A stretch of DNA of 5,086 nucleotides, taken from contig JAHIKF010000071.1 of assembly GCA_018897875.1 (NCBI GenBank), positions 1-5,086 on the forward strand, in the 5' to 3' direction. The stretch is from Pseudomonadota bacterium (GTDB lineage Bacteria; Desulfobacterota; Desulfobaccia; Desulfobaccales; 0-14-0-80-60-11). The notes under the pieces are model-generated. The model worked only from the letters and a program-made list of their open reading frames with translations. It was not told the DNA's origin and searched no databases. The position numbers and the translations under genes were made by a program. Shown piece after piece: positions 1-4,959 of this stretch. Every line of letters starts with the position of its first letter. Positions within the stretch are counted from its first letter, which is position 1.

Positions 1-2
1 CT

Positions 3-116
3 TTGCGCCAAACCTGTCGCGTGCGGGGCCGTCAGACCTTTCCGGTCCTAGTGGAGGCGATGACCTGTTACTTCAAGGGGCTCCAACCAGATATCGCCTG
101 GATCTCACAAGCCTAA
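3..116 (+). CDS. Possible 3' end of an unidentified gene, cut by the left window edge
   Basis: A frame is open from the window edge to a TAA stop at 114-116, giving about 37 residues that end GLQPDIAWISQA. I do not recognise the family. Support for coding is modest. Roughly two thirds of third codon positions are G or C, in keeping with a GC-rich genome, and an imperfect hairpin followed by five T lies shortly downstream. A second plus-strand frame starting at position 2 is also open to about 148, so the choice of frame is not certain. The piece could be the tail of a real gene or of a decayed one (for example a transposase remnant), or a chance opening. Any internal start, such as GTG at 51 or ATG at 60, would leave only a tiny peptide, so a gene extending off the left edge is the more sensible reading. 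Confidence 0.3.
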   Translation: MRQTCRVRGRQTFPVLVEAMTCYFKGLQPDIAWISQA

Positions 117-128
117 TTTTTAACCCTG

Positions 129-178
129 TGATCAAGTACATTAAATGAGGTGGTTATGAGTAAACTATGATCATTTTT
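129..178 (+). terminator. Weak terminator-like hairpin after the left-edge frame
   Basis: TGATCAAGT at 129-137 can pair with ACT and TGATCA at 164-173, with A167 bulged and further pairing TAC/GTA possible as an alternative. The hairpin is followed directly by TTTTT at 174-178. The position 13 bases after the TAA at 114-116 fits termination of a plus-strand transcript. The stem is AT-rich and the loop exceeds 20 bases, so it would be a poor intrinsic terminator. The self-complementary TGATCA copies could also be coincidental. Confidence 0.2.
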
Positions 179-247
179 CCATGGCTGGCATCGCACACCT
201 CAGCGAAGGAAGGATACCTACTATGTATCCGCGATTTGAGACCTTAC

Positions 248-270
248 AAAAATGTTCTGATATATGAACA
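248..270 (-). terminator. Weak intrinsic terminator candidate for fabD
   Basis: Read on the minus strand, TGTTC (270-266) and GAACA (257-253) form a 5-bp stem around an 8-base loop. It is followed directly by five T (252-248). It lies about 40 bases past the fabD stop, which is the right place for the end of that transcript. The stem is short and contains only two G-C pairs, so efficiency would be low. Confidence 0.3.
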
Positions 271-310
271 ATAAATCTCGCCGAATGCTCCCCTGATCTC
301 CCTGAAATTC

Positions 311-1246
311 CTAAGTTGCGGCCAAAAACTTCTCCAGACTCTCCTGGTTCTCCACGTTGTGAAAGTTCTCCTTGGGCTCATCCGGCAAGGTTTTCCGCAC
401 CAGTCCGGTGAGGACGTTTTTGGGTCCCACTTCCACCCAGGTGTCCACCCCGGCGGCCTGCAGATTGAGGATGAGTTCGGCCCAACGCACCGGGCTGGTG
501 AGTTGGGCCCCCATGGCCGCCCGGAGGGCGCCCGGGTCCGTCTCCGTCGCCGCGGTGGCGTTGAGATAGAGGGGCAGCCGGGGAGCCCTAAAGTCCAGCT
601 TCGCCATGAACGCGGCGAAATCCCGGCTGGCCTCCGCCATCAAAGGCGAGTGCCAGGCCCCGGAGACCTTTAAGGGGATCACCTTGGCTCCTTCGGCTTT
701 GGCCAGATTCCCCGCCCGGGCCACCATTTCCGGGGCGCCGGAAATTACCGTCTGTACCGGGGTATTAAAGTTGGCCAGGGCAATGGGGCCTTCCTTGGTC
801 AAGGGATGGACCAGCCCCTTCAGCTTCTCCGGCGTCAGGCCGATGACCGCCACCATGGCGCCCGGATATTTCTCCGCTTCCCGGTGCATGAGGCGGCCGC
901 GCTCGCGCACTGCGGCGATGGTATCATTGGCGCTCAGCACCCCCGCGGCGTAAAGGGCGCTGTACTCCCCCAGGCTGTGGCCGCACACCGCGACCGGCGT
1001 AACCCCGGCTTTGGCCAGGGCCCGGTAGAGACAGAGATTGACCACGGTCACCGCGGGCTGGAGATTCACCGTCAGGGTGAGTTCCTCCATGGGACCGGTG
1101 AAACAGAGCCTCTTTAAAGGCAGCCCGGTGGTTTCCTCCGCCAGGCCGAACAACTCCCGGGCGCCGGGGTCGGCTTCAAAAAGGTCCTGGCCCATGCCCA
1201 CGTACTGGGAACCCTGCCCGGGAAAGAGAAAAGCAACAAGAGCCAT
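311..1246 (-). CDS. fabD: Malonyl-CoA:acyl carrier protein transacylase (FabD)
   Basis: FabD moves the malonyl group from malonyl-CoA to acyl carrier protein in the cytoplasm, supplying the chain-extender for type II fatty acid synthesis. The 311-residue length is normal for the family. The N-terminal FPGQGSQ motif (residues 8-14) is present. The nucleophile elbow GHSLGEYSA carries the active Ser91, and Arg116 in RERGRLM would bind the malonyl carboxylate. The small subdomain shows NFNTPVQTVISG (159-170), catalytic His199 lies in AWHSPLM, and GPKNVLTGLVRK sits near the C-terminus (274-285). The ATG at 1246 is chosen because FLFPGQGSQ follows at once and a GAGGTG ribosome binding site (1256-1251) sits four bases upstream. 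Unlike many bacteria, no fabH, fabG, acpP or plsX is adjacent on the visible side. It is divergent from the SGNH-like gene and apparently transcribed alone here. Identity is very secure. Confidence 0.97.
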   Translation of the reverse strand: MALVAFLFPGQGSQYVGMGQDLFEADPGARELFGLAEETTGLPLKRLCFTGPMEELTLTVNLQPAVTVVNLCLYRALAKAGVTPVAVCGHSLGEYSALYAAGVLSANDTIAAVRERGRLMHREAEKYPGAMVAVIGLTPEKLKGLVHPLTKEGPIALANFNTPVQTVISGAPEMVARAGNLAKAEGAKVIPLKVSGAWHSPLMAEASRDFAAFMAKLDFRAPRLPLYLNATAATETDPGALRAAMGAQLTSPVRWAELILNLQAAGVDTWVEVGPKNVLTGLVRKTLPDEPKENFHNVENQESLEKFLAAT

Positions 1247-1278
1247 AGTTCACCTCAAGCTAAAGAAATTAAATAATT

Positions 1279-1307
1279 ATTTTACCTTTAAAAGTCTGGC
1301 ATCGGAA
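1279..1307 (-). promoter_or_regulatory. Candidate sigma70-type promoter of fabD
   Basis: On the minus strand TAAAAT (1284-1279) is a good -10 match. It is preceded after 17 bases by TTCCGA (1307-1302), a poor -35 with three of six consensus bases. Predicted initiation near 1272 would leave a leader of about 25 bases containing the GAGGTG ribosome binding site. The AT-rich surroundings generate many such matches, so the exact site is uncertain. Confidence 0.3.
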
Positions 1308-1352
1308 GCCGGGCGGGGAGGTTTTTCTGCCCGGGCCAAAATTTTCCTAAAA

Positions 1353-1378
1353 CCTGAACCTGCACTAGCCGTTTCAGG
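1353..1378. repeat. Inverted repeat just upstream of the SGNH-gene promoter
   Basis: CCTGAAC at 1353-1359 faces GTTTCAGG at 1371-1378. This gives six paired positions CCTGAA/TTCAGG plus a C-G pair across one bulged T, around an 11-base centre. It ends ten bases before the TTGACA at 1388, a usual place for an activator or repressor site. On the minus strand the hairpin is followed by TTTTAGGAAAATTTT, so a weak terminator for antisense transcripts is an alternative. Nothing identifies a specific regulator. Confidence 0.3.
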
Positions 1379-1387
1379 CTTTGAGGG

Positions 1388-1417
1388 TTGACAAGGCCCT
1401 TAAGGTTCGGATATTTT
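1388..1417 (+). promoter_or_regulatory. Sigma70-type promoter of the SGNH-like gene
   Basis: A perfect -35 hexamer TTGACA (1388-1393) is followed after 18 bases by TATTTT (1412-1417), four of six -10 bases. ATATTT one base earlier gives 17-base spacing. Initiation near 1424 would make a leader of about 63 bases before the GTG at 1487. The in-frame TTG at 1388 that extends the open frame is part of this -35 box and would lie upstream of the transcript, so it cannot be the start codon if this promoter is used. Confidence 0.5.
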
Positions 1418-1486
1418 GAACCTGCCAGAGGAAAACTACGTCTTTCAATATTTATTGCCCGGAATAATAATAGGATAAATTGCACA

Positions 1487-2770
1487 GTGAAAAAGTCTAA
1501 GAAATTAATTTTTACTGGCCTAATGGTTCTTATGGTGGTCATTTGTATAGAAGGCTTGGCCCGCCTAACGTATTTCGTTATGTACCGGCGTGCCTATGAT
1601 GTGTCTAATTTGTATAATTTCATGAAACATAGCAAATACAAGCTGAGCGATGAATTTGCCTTGTGGTGGGATCAGGAGATCATCCATCCATATTTAGGTT
1701 TTGTTATTGATTTTAAGGATGAAAAAAAGAATAACGAGACCTACGGATTTACCACCAGCGTGGACCCGGTAATCAAAAGGGAGCCCGGCAAATTGAACGT
1801 GGTGGTCTTCGGGGGATCGGTGGCGGGAAGCATGGGACCGATCTTTCGAGAGGCCTTCCACCGGGTTTGCCGGGTGCCCCCCAACGTTGTCACCTTGGGG
1901 GTCGCCGGCTATAAGCAGCCTCAACAACTGTTGGCGTTGACCTATTTTTTGTCCCTGGGGGCCGAATATGATCTGATTATCAACCTGGACGGCTATAACG
2001 ATATCGTGCTGCCTGTTACCGATAATTATGATATAGGGGTCAACCCCTTTTTCCCCAGGAATTGGAATCTGAGGATCTCTCGCCAACCGAGCAAAAAAAT
2101 CCTGGCGGTGATCGGCAAGGTGCGATACTTGCGGGACCTCAAGGAGGAAAACCTGGAAGCCTTGACCTCCAGCTTCTTTAGAGGCAGCGCCGTATTCGGC
2201 CTTATGAAGGTGCAGCAATTTGGACTATTAAACCGGAATATTGATCGCACCAACCATAAATTGCTCGAATTGCAGCAGGAGGAAGTCAAAAAATTCGAAG
2301 AAACCGGACCATTCTTTCCCTATAAAGATATCCGGCAGCTTTACGATGATGCCGCGGCGGTTTGGGTACGGGGTTCGGTGCTGCTGGACCAGCTGGCCCG
2401 AGAAAACAACATGGAATATTATCATTTCCTCCAGCCCAATCAATATGTTAAGGGGTCAAAGGTCCTGACTGCGGAAGAGAGGCGCACGGCTTATCAGGAA
2501 AAGTACAAAACCAGCCAATCGGCTCTTATCGGTTATCCGATACTCATCAAACAAGGCAGGAAACTGCTGGAGAGGAACATTAAATTCTTTGACGCCACCA
2601 TGGTGTTTGCCAAAGAAAGAGAGACTGTCTATGTAGATATTTGCTGCCATTATAACGAGCGCGGCAAAGAAGTGTTGGCCGCATATATTATGGATAAAAT
2701 TGTCCAAAATCCCCGGATAAAGCCATTTCTGAAAGAACCGCAACCAGGACCCGGCCCTTCAAAAAATTGA
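1487..2770 (+). CDS. Membrane-anchored SGNH/GDSL hydrolase-like protein, substrate unknown
   Basis: The protein has 427 residues if it starts at GTG 1487. An AGGA lies 11 bases upstream and the first residues VKKSKK lead straight into a hydrophobic segment (about residues 7-25, then an aromatic stretch to 32). This is typical of a signal anchor, so the bulk is probably outside the cytoplasmic membrane. SGNH-like blocks follow in order: block I VVFGGSVAGS with likely nucleophile Ser111, block II TLGVAGYKQPQQ with Gly141, block III LDGYND with Gly169 and Asn171, and block V VDICCHYNERGKEVLAAYI with His388 and Asp384. Such proteins are often esterases or O-acyltransferases acting on lipids or cell-surface glycans; no substrate can be read from the sequence. 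The Asp-His spacing is DxxxH rather than the usual DxxH. The gene is far AT-richer than its neighbours (sampled 60-base blocks near 40-42% GC against 70% in thiM), suggesting transfer. No polysaccharide genes adjoin it. Its end overlaps convergent thiE1 by 12 bp. Confidence 0.7.
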   Translation: MKKSKKLIFTGLMVLMVVICIEGLARLTYFVMYRRAYDVSNLYNFMKHSKYKLSDEFALWWDQEIIHPYLGFVIDFKDEKKNNETYGFTTSVDPVIKREPGKLNVVVFGGSVAGSMGPIFREAFHRVCRVPPNVVTLGVAGYKQPQQLLALTYFLSLGAEYDLIINLDGYNDIVLPVTDNYDIGVNPFFPRNWNLRISRQPSKKILAVIGKVRYLRDLKEENLEALTSSFFRGSAVFGLMKVQQFGLLNRNIDRTNHKLLELQQEEVKKFEETGPFFPYKDIRQLYDDAAAVWVRGSVLLDQLARENNMEYYHFLQPNQYVKGSKVLTAEERRTAYQEKYKTSQSALIGYPILIKQGRKLLERNIKFFDATMVFAKERETVYVDICCHYNERGKEVLAAYIMDKIVQNPRIKPFLKEPQPGPGPSKN

Positions 2771-3379
2771 CGGATTACCGCAGAACAATTTCTGGAACTT
2801 ATCAATTTCCGCCTTGACTTCGGGCCGGGTGACCACCGCGGTGATGGCGCACACCGCGTCGGCGCCGGCCTCGATGACCGCAGGCGCATTGGCCAGGGTG
2901 ATGCCGCCGATGGCCACCAGGGGGAGGGACACCTGCCGGCGAATCTCGGCCAAAAGCGCCACCCCGGTGGGGGCGCCGGCGTCATCCTTGGTGGCGGTGC
3001 TGAAGATGGGCGACACTCCCAGATAATCCGCGCCCGCGGCCTGGGCCGCCAGGGCTTCGACCACATTGTGGACCGTAACGCCGATTATTTTGTCAGGACC
3101 CATAAGTTTCCTGGCTTCGTGGGAGGAGAGGTCCTCCTGGCCCAGATGCACCCCGTCGGCCCCCACCTCCAGGGCGAGATCCACCCGGTCGTTGACCAAA
3201 AACCGGATGTGGCGGCAGAGCTGCCGCAATTGCCGGGCCTCGGCCAGCAGGTCCCGGGTACGGCCCTGCTTCTGTCGGTACTGCACCACCCGGACCTTGG
3301 CTGCCACCGCCGCGGCCACGTCGCTTAAGTTCCCGGCCCGGCTCAAGGCCGACTCGGTGATGAAATAGTAGCCTCTCAC
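2759..3379 (-). CDS. thiE: Thiamine-phosphate synthase, copy 1 (downstream of thiM)
   Basis: ThiE condenses HMP pyrophosphate with hydroxyethylthiazole phosphate to give thiamine phosphate and pyrophosphate, in the cytoplasm. The 206 residues fit a TIM-barrel ThiE. YYFIT begins strand 1, VVQYRQK (32-37) carries Gln33, Arg35 and Lys37, and NDRVDLAL (63-70) holds the Asn-Asp pair. GADGVHLGQEDL (73-84) gives the second metal-binding Asp83, and GVSPIFSTATK (121-131) and AIGGI (156-160) form phosphate-binding loops. Deviations from the common form are YRQK for LREK, GVTVH for GVSxH and FST for FPT. The start is GTG at 3379, four bases after the thiM stop, so it is probably translationally coupled to thiM and serves the thiazole salvage branch. 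YYFIT at residues 4-8 leaves no room for a longer N-terminus. The stop lies inside the convergent SGNH-like gene. TenI, the ThiE-like thiazole tautomerase, is the main alternative, but the intact substrate motifs favour ThiE. Confidence 0.88.
   Translation of the reverse strand: MRGYYFITESALSRAGNLSDVAAAVAAKVRVVQYRQKQGRTRDLLAEARQLRQLCRHIRFLVNDRVDLALEVGADGVHLGQEDLSSHEARKLMGPDKIIGVTVHNVVEALAAQAAGADYLGVSPIFSTATKDDAGAPTGVALLAEIRRQVSLPLVAIGGITLANAPAVIEAGADAVCAITAVVTRPEVKAEIDKFQKLFCGNPSIF
3141..3193. repeat. 53-bp segment near-identical to a segment of thiE2 (4679-4731)
   Basis: The 53 bases encoding DRVD(L/I)AL-GADGVHLGQ in thiE1 match 4679-4731 in thiE2 at 46 of 53 positions by hand alignment, in direct orientation about 1.54 kb apart. 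Elsewhere the two genes differ much more. Functional constraint on a conserved motif with the same GC-rich codon bias explains most of this. Past gene conversion is an alternative. Recombination between the two would delete thiM and fuse the thiE copies. Confidence 0.6.
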
Positions 3380-3399
3380 CCGCTTATCCGCTCACCCGC
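3375..3399 (-). repeat. Short direct repeat across the thiM-thiE1 junction
   Basis: Read on the minus strand, GCGGGTGAG occurs twice with a 16-base period (3399-3391 and 3383-3375). The first copy encodes the end of ThiM and contains a GTG; the second contains the GTG start codon of thiE1. The repeat thus offers two similar initiation contexts, but the upstream GTG runs into the thiM stop TAA two codons later, so only the downstream GTG can start thiE1. A duplication at the junction or simple coincidence in GC-rich sequence are both possible. Confidence 0.45.
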
Positions 3400-4187
3400 C
3401 GTAACTCCGCCAGGGTCGGCTCGTCCAGGGCGTCCAGGCAGTCAAAGAGTTTTACCTTGAAGCTGCCGGGGCCCGGGGAGAGTTCGGCCGCGAGCTCCGC
3501 CGCCACATTAAAGCAGATCAGGCCCGCGGCCGCGGCCAGGGCCAGGTCCGGCTCCACCGCGGCAAAGGTGCCGATCACCGAAGCCACCATGCAGCCGGTG
3601 CCCACCACCCGGGACATGAGGGGGTGGCCGTTTTTGACCACAAACCGCCGGCTGCCGTCAACCACCAGGTCTTCCGGACCGGTGATGACCACCGTGCACT
3701 TCCGCCTGAGGGCCAGGCTCAGGGCCACCTCCTCCAGGTCTATCTCCACCGGGGCGGCGTCCACCCCTTTGGTCCGGACCTGGGCCCCGCTGATCCTGGC
3801 CACCTCCGAGGCGTTGCCCTTAATGAGGTCAATCCTGGCCTCGTCCAACAGCTCGAAGCACGTCCGGTCCCGGAAGGAGGTGGCCCCGGCCCCGCAAACG
3901 TCCAAAACCACTGGAATCCCTTTGGCGTTAGCGGCTCGGGCCGCAATCTTCATGGCCTCGACCAACTGCACCGTCAGGGTACCGATGTTGAGGACCAGGG
4001 CGGAGGCGAGCTGGACCATCTCCTCCACCTCTTCTTGGGCATGCGCCATGACCGGGGAGGCCCCCAGCACTTTAACCACCTGGGCGCAGTCGTAGATGGT
4101 GACCCAGTTGGTCAGGTGATGAATCACCGGGCTTTGCTCCCGGACTCTCTCCAGCAGGGTAAAGGCTTTGAGCTTGATGGTGGGCAT
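3384..4187 (-). CDS. thiM: Hydroxyethylthiazole kinase (ThiM)
   Basis: ThiM phosphorylates 4-methyl-5-(2-hydroxyethyl)thiazole with ATP, returning salvaged thiazole to the pathway as the phosphate used by ThiE. The 267-residue length is normal. Family landmarks run in order: HHLTNWVTIYDCAQVV (24-39), LGASPVMAHA with thiazole-contacting Met47 (41-50), and NIGT (67-70). LDVCGAGATSFRD (95-107), LIKGNASE (121-128) and VVITGPEDLVVDG (166-178) follow. The anion-hole motif VVGTGCM carries catalytic-type Cys199, and PGPGSFKVKLFDCLDAL lies at 238-254. The usual LDPVG appears as LDVCG, a variant I believe occurs in some anaerobes. The ATG at 4187 has AGGAT six bases upstream. A candidate promoter lies just ahead, so thiM-thiE1 may be expressed apart from thiS-thiE2. 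The four-base gap to thiE1 indicates co-transcription. Confidence 0.95.
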   Translation of the reverse strand: MPTIKLKAFTLLERVREQSPVIHHLTNWVTIYDCAQVVKVLGASPVMAHAQEEVEEMVQLASALVLNIGTLTVQLVEAMKIAARAANAKGIPVVLDVCGAGATSFRDRTCFELLDEARIDLIKGNASEVARISGAQVRTKGVDAAPVEIDLEEVALSLALRRKCTVVITGPEDLVVDGSRRFVVKNGHPLMSRVVGTGCMVASVIGTFAAVEPDLALAAAAGLICFNVAAELAAELSPGPGSFKVKLFDCLDALDEPTLAELRRVSG

Positions 4188-4213
4188 GAACCGATCCTGT
4201 AGAATTTCTTTTC

Positions 4214-4242
4214 ACTATATTGTTTAAGTGTTTGCGGGGCAA
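4214..4242 (-). promoter_or_regulatory. Candidate internal promoter of thiM-thiE1
   Basis: On the minus strand TTGCCC (4242-4237, four of six -35 bases) is followed after exactly 17 bases by TATAGT (4219-4214, five of six -10 bases). It sits in the 130-base gap between thiE2 and thiM, about 27 bases ahead of the thiM ATG, with AT-rich flanks unlike the surrounding genes. Predicted initiation near 4207 leaves a leader of about 20 bases, just enough for the AGGAT ribosome binding site and too short for a riboswitch. Confidence 0.45.
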
Positions 4243-4246
4243 AAGC

Positions 4247-4295
4247 AAATGAAGCCCGAGGCAGGAGGCACCCTGGAGGGAGTGGCTCGTCGGGC
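4247..4295 (-). terminator. Terminator-like hairpin after thiE2
   Basis: On the minus strand GCCCGA (4295-4290) pairs with TCGGGC (4259-4254), six GC-rich pairs around a loop of 30 bases. After it comes an imperfect T-rich run TTCATTTGCTTTTG. It follows the thiE2 stop and precedes the thiM promoter candidate, as expected if thiS-thiE2 and thiM-thiE1 form partly separate units. The large loop and broken T-tract make it weak; readthrough is likely. Confidence 0.25.
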
Positions 4296-4317
4296 CGAAT
4301 TTTTTCGTCAGAAGTCC

Positions 4318-4959
4318 TCAGGAGATGATCATCTCCCTTAAGGCCCGGGCCGCGGCCATAACATCCGCGGCCGCCGTGACCGCGCTCATTACCGCCGGGT
4401 GCCGGGCTCCCCGGGCCACCACTTGGGCAATGTTGCCTACATTGATGCCGCCCATGGTGCTCCAGGGAATCGTCAGATGCGGCGTCAGGCGTGGGATGGC
4501 CTCAACCCCTAACACCACGGCGTTAGGCTTGGTAGCGGTGGGAAAGATGGGGCCGATATTAACGTATCCGGCCCCGGCGTCCTGGGCCGCCAGCGCCTCT
4601 TCCAGACCATGGCTGGAGGCGCCGACGATGAGGTCCGGACCGATACGCCGGGCCGCGGCCACGGGGAGGTCCGTCTGGCCCAGGTGCACCCCGTCGGCCC
4701 CCGCGGCCAGGGCGATGTCCACCCGGTCGTCGATAATCAGCAAAGCCCCCGCGGCCTCAGTGCGCCAGCGGTATTCCAGGGCCAACTCGAAAAGAGGGCG
4801 GTCTGCCAGGTCCTTTTCCCGGAGTTGCACGATTTTCACCCCCGCGGCCAGAACCTGGTCCAAAACCGTAAGCGAAGTGCGGCCGGCGCAGAAGGCTTCC
4901 GTGATGACCACGTAGAGGTCGGCGTGCGCAAACGCGGCCAGGCGCCGGGCCAGGTCCAT
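4318..4959 (-). CDS. thiE: Thiamine-phosphate synthase, copy 2 (coupled to thiS)
   Basis: This is a second 213-residue ThiE-family TIM-barrel protein, expected to join HMP pyrophosphate and thiazole phosphate. Visible motifs are DLYVVIT (14-20), VQLREKD (44-50, Gln45/Arg47/Lys49) and GADGVHLGQTDL (88-98) with Asp97. Also present are GASSH with Ser115 and His117, NIGPIFPTATK (134-144) and MGGIN (169-173). Two changes stand out: the usual Asn-Asp of NDRVD is Asp-Asp (77-78), and the C-terminal phosphate loop reads GARHPAVMSAV instead of a GADGVAVVSA-like sequence. An additional 11 residues precede the first strand compared with copy 1. The ATG at 4959 overlaps the thiS stop by one base (TGATG), a sign of translational coupling. 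This places it in the de novo thiazole operon, with thiG/thiH expected off the right edge. It may be a normal ThiE or a paralogue with shifted specificity; TenI-like function cannot be excluded. Confidence 0.85.
   Translation of the reverse strand: MDLARRLAAFAHADLYVVITEAFCAGRTSLTVLDQVLAAGVKIVQLREKDLADRPLFELALEYRWRTEAAGALLIIDDRVDIALAAGADGVHLGQTDLPVAAARRIGPDLIVGASSHGLEEALAAQDAGAGYVNIGPIFPTATKPNAVVLGVEAIPRLTPHLTIPWSTMGGINVGNIAQVVARGARHPAVMSAVTAAADVMAAARALREMIIS

Larger units (their letters stand above)
117..310. other. Non-coding, AT-richer intergenic stretch downstream of fabD
   Basis: This stretch separates the edge frame from the fabD stop codon and is visibly less GC-rich than the flanking genes. 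It holds only two very short start-to-stop frames, each with a purine-rich stretch ahead: MSKL at 156-170 behind GAGGTGG, and a 14-residue frame at 223-267 behind GAAGGAAGG. Neither is credible as a gene. Two weak terminator-like hairpins are listed separately. I see no tRNA, riboswitch or insertion-sequence end. Confidence 0.5.

Noticed and set aside
156..267. Tiny frames MSKL (156-170) and a 14-residue frame (223-267) with purine-rich upstream stretches
   Set aside because: They are too short, have no homology I recognise, and occur in an AT-rich stretch where such matches arise easily. No leader-peptide target lies downstream on the same strand.
359..1391. Plus-strand open frames opposite fabD, including one running to 1391
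   Set aside because: FabD motifs are unambiguous on the minus strand, and the antisense peptides have no domain or convincing start site.
1694..2743. Minus-strand open frames inside the SGNH-like gene
   Set aside because: Plus-strand SGNH blocks in the right order, a signal anchor and a promoter identify the coding strand; the minus frames lack motifs.
3457..4202. Long plus-strand open frames opposite thiM (up to 212 codons)
   Set aside because: They mirror a confidently identified ThiM, are rich in Arg, Ser, Pro and His as expected of antisense GC-rich sequence, and show no recognisable motif.
4188..4317. Possible TPP riboswitch ahead of thiM
   Set aside because: A GGGTGCC-like stretch is present, but the conserved CTGAGA and the CCTGATCTGG-type half are missing, and the candidate promoter lies downstream of it.
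4318..4959. ThiE2 as a frameshifted pseudogene because of its odd ARHP loop
   Set aside because: The frame stays intact with conserved motifs on both sides of the loop and a normal C-terminus, so a local substitution fits better than a frameshift.
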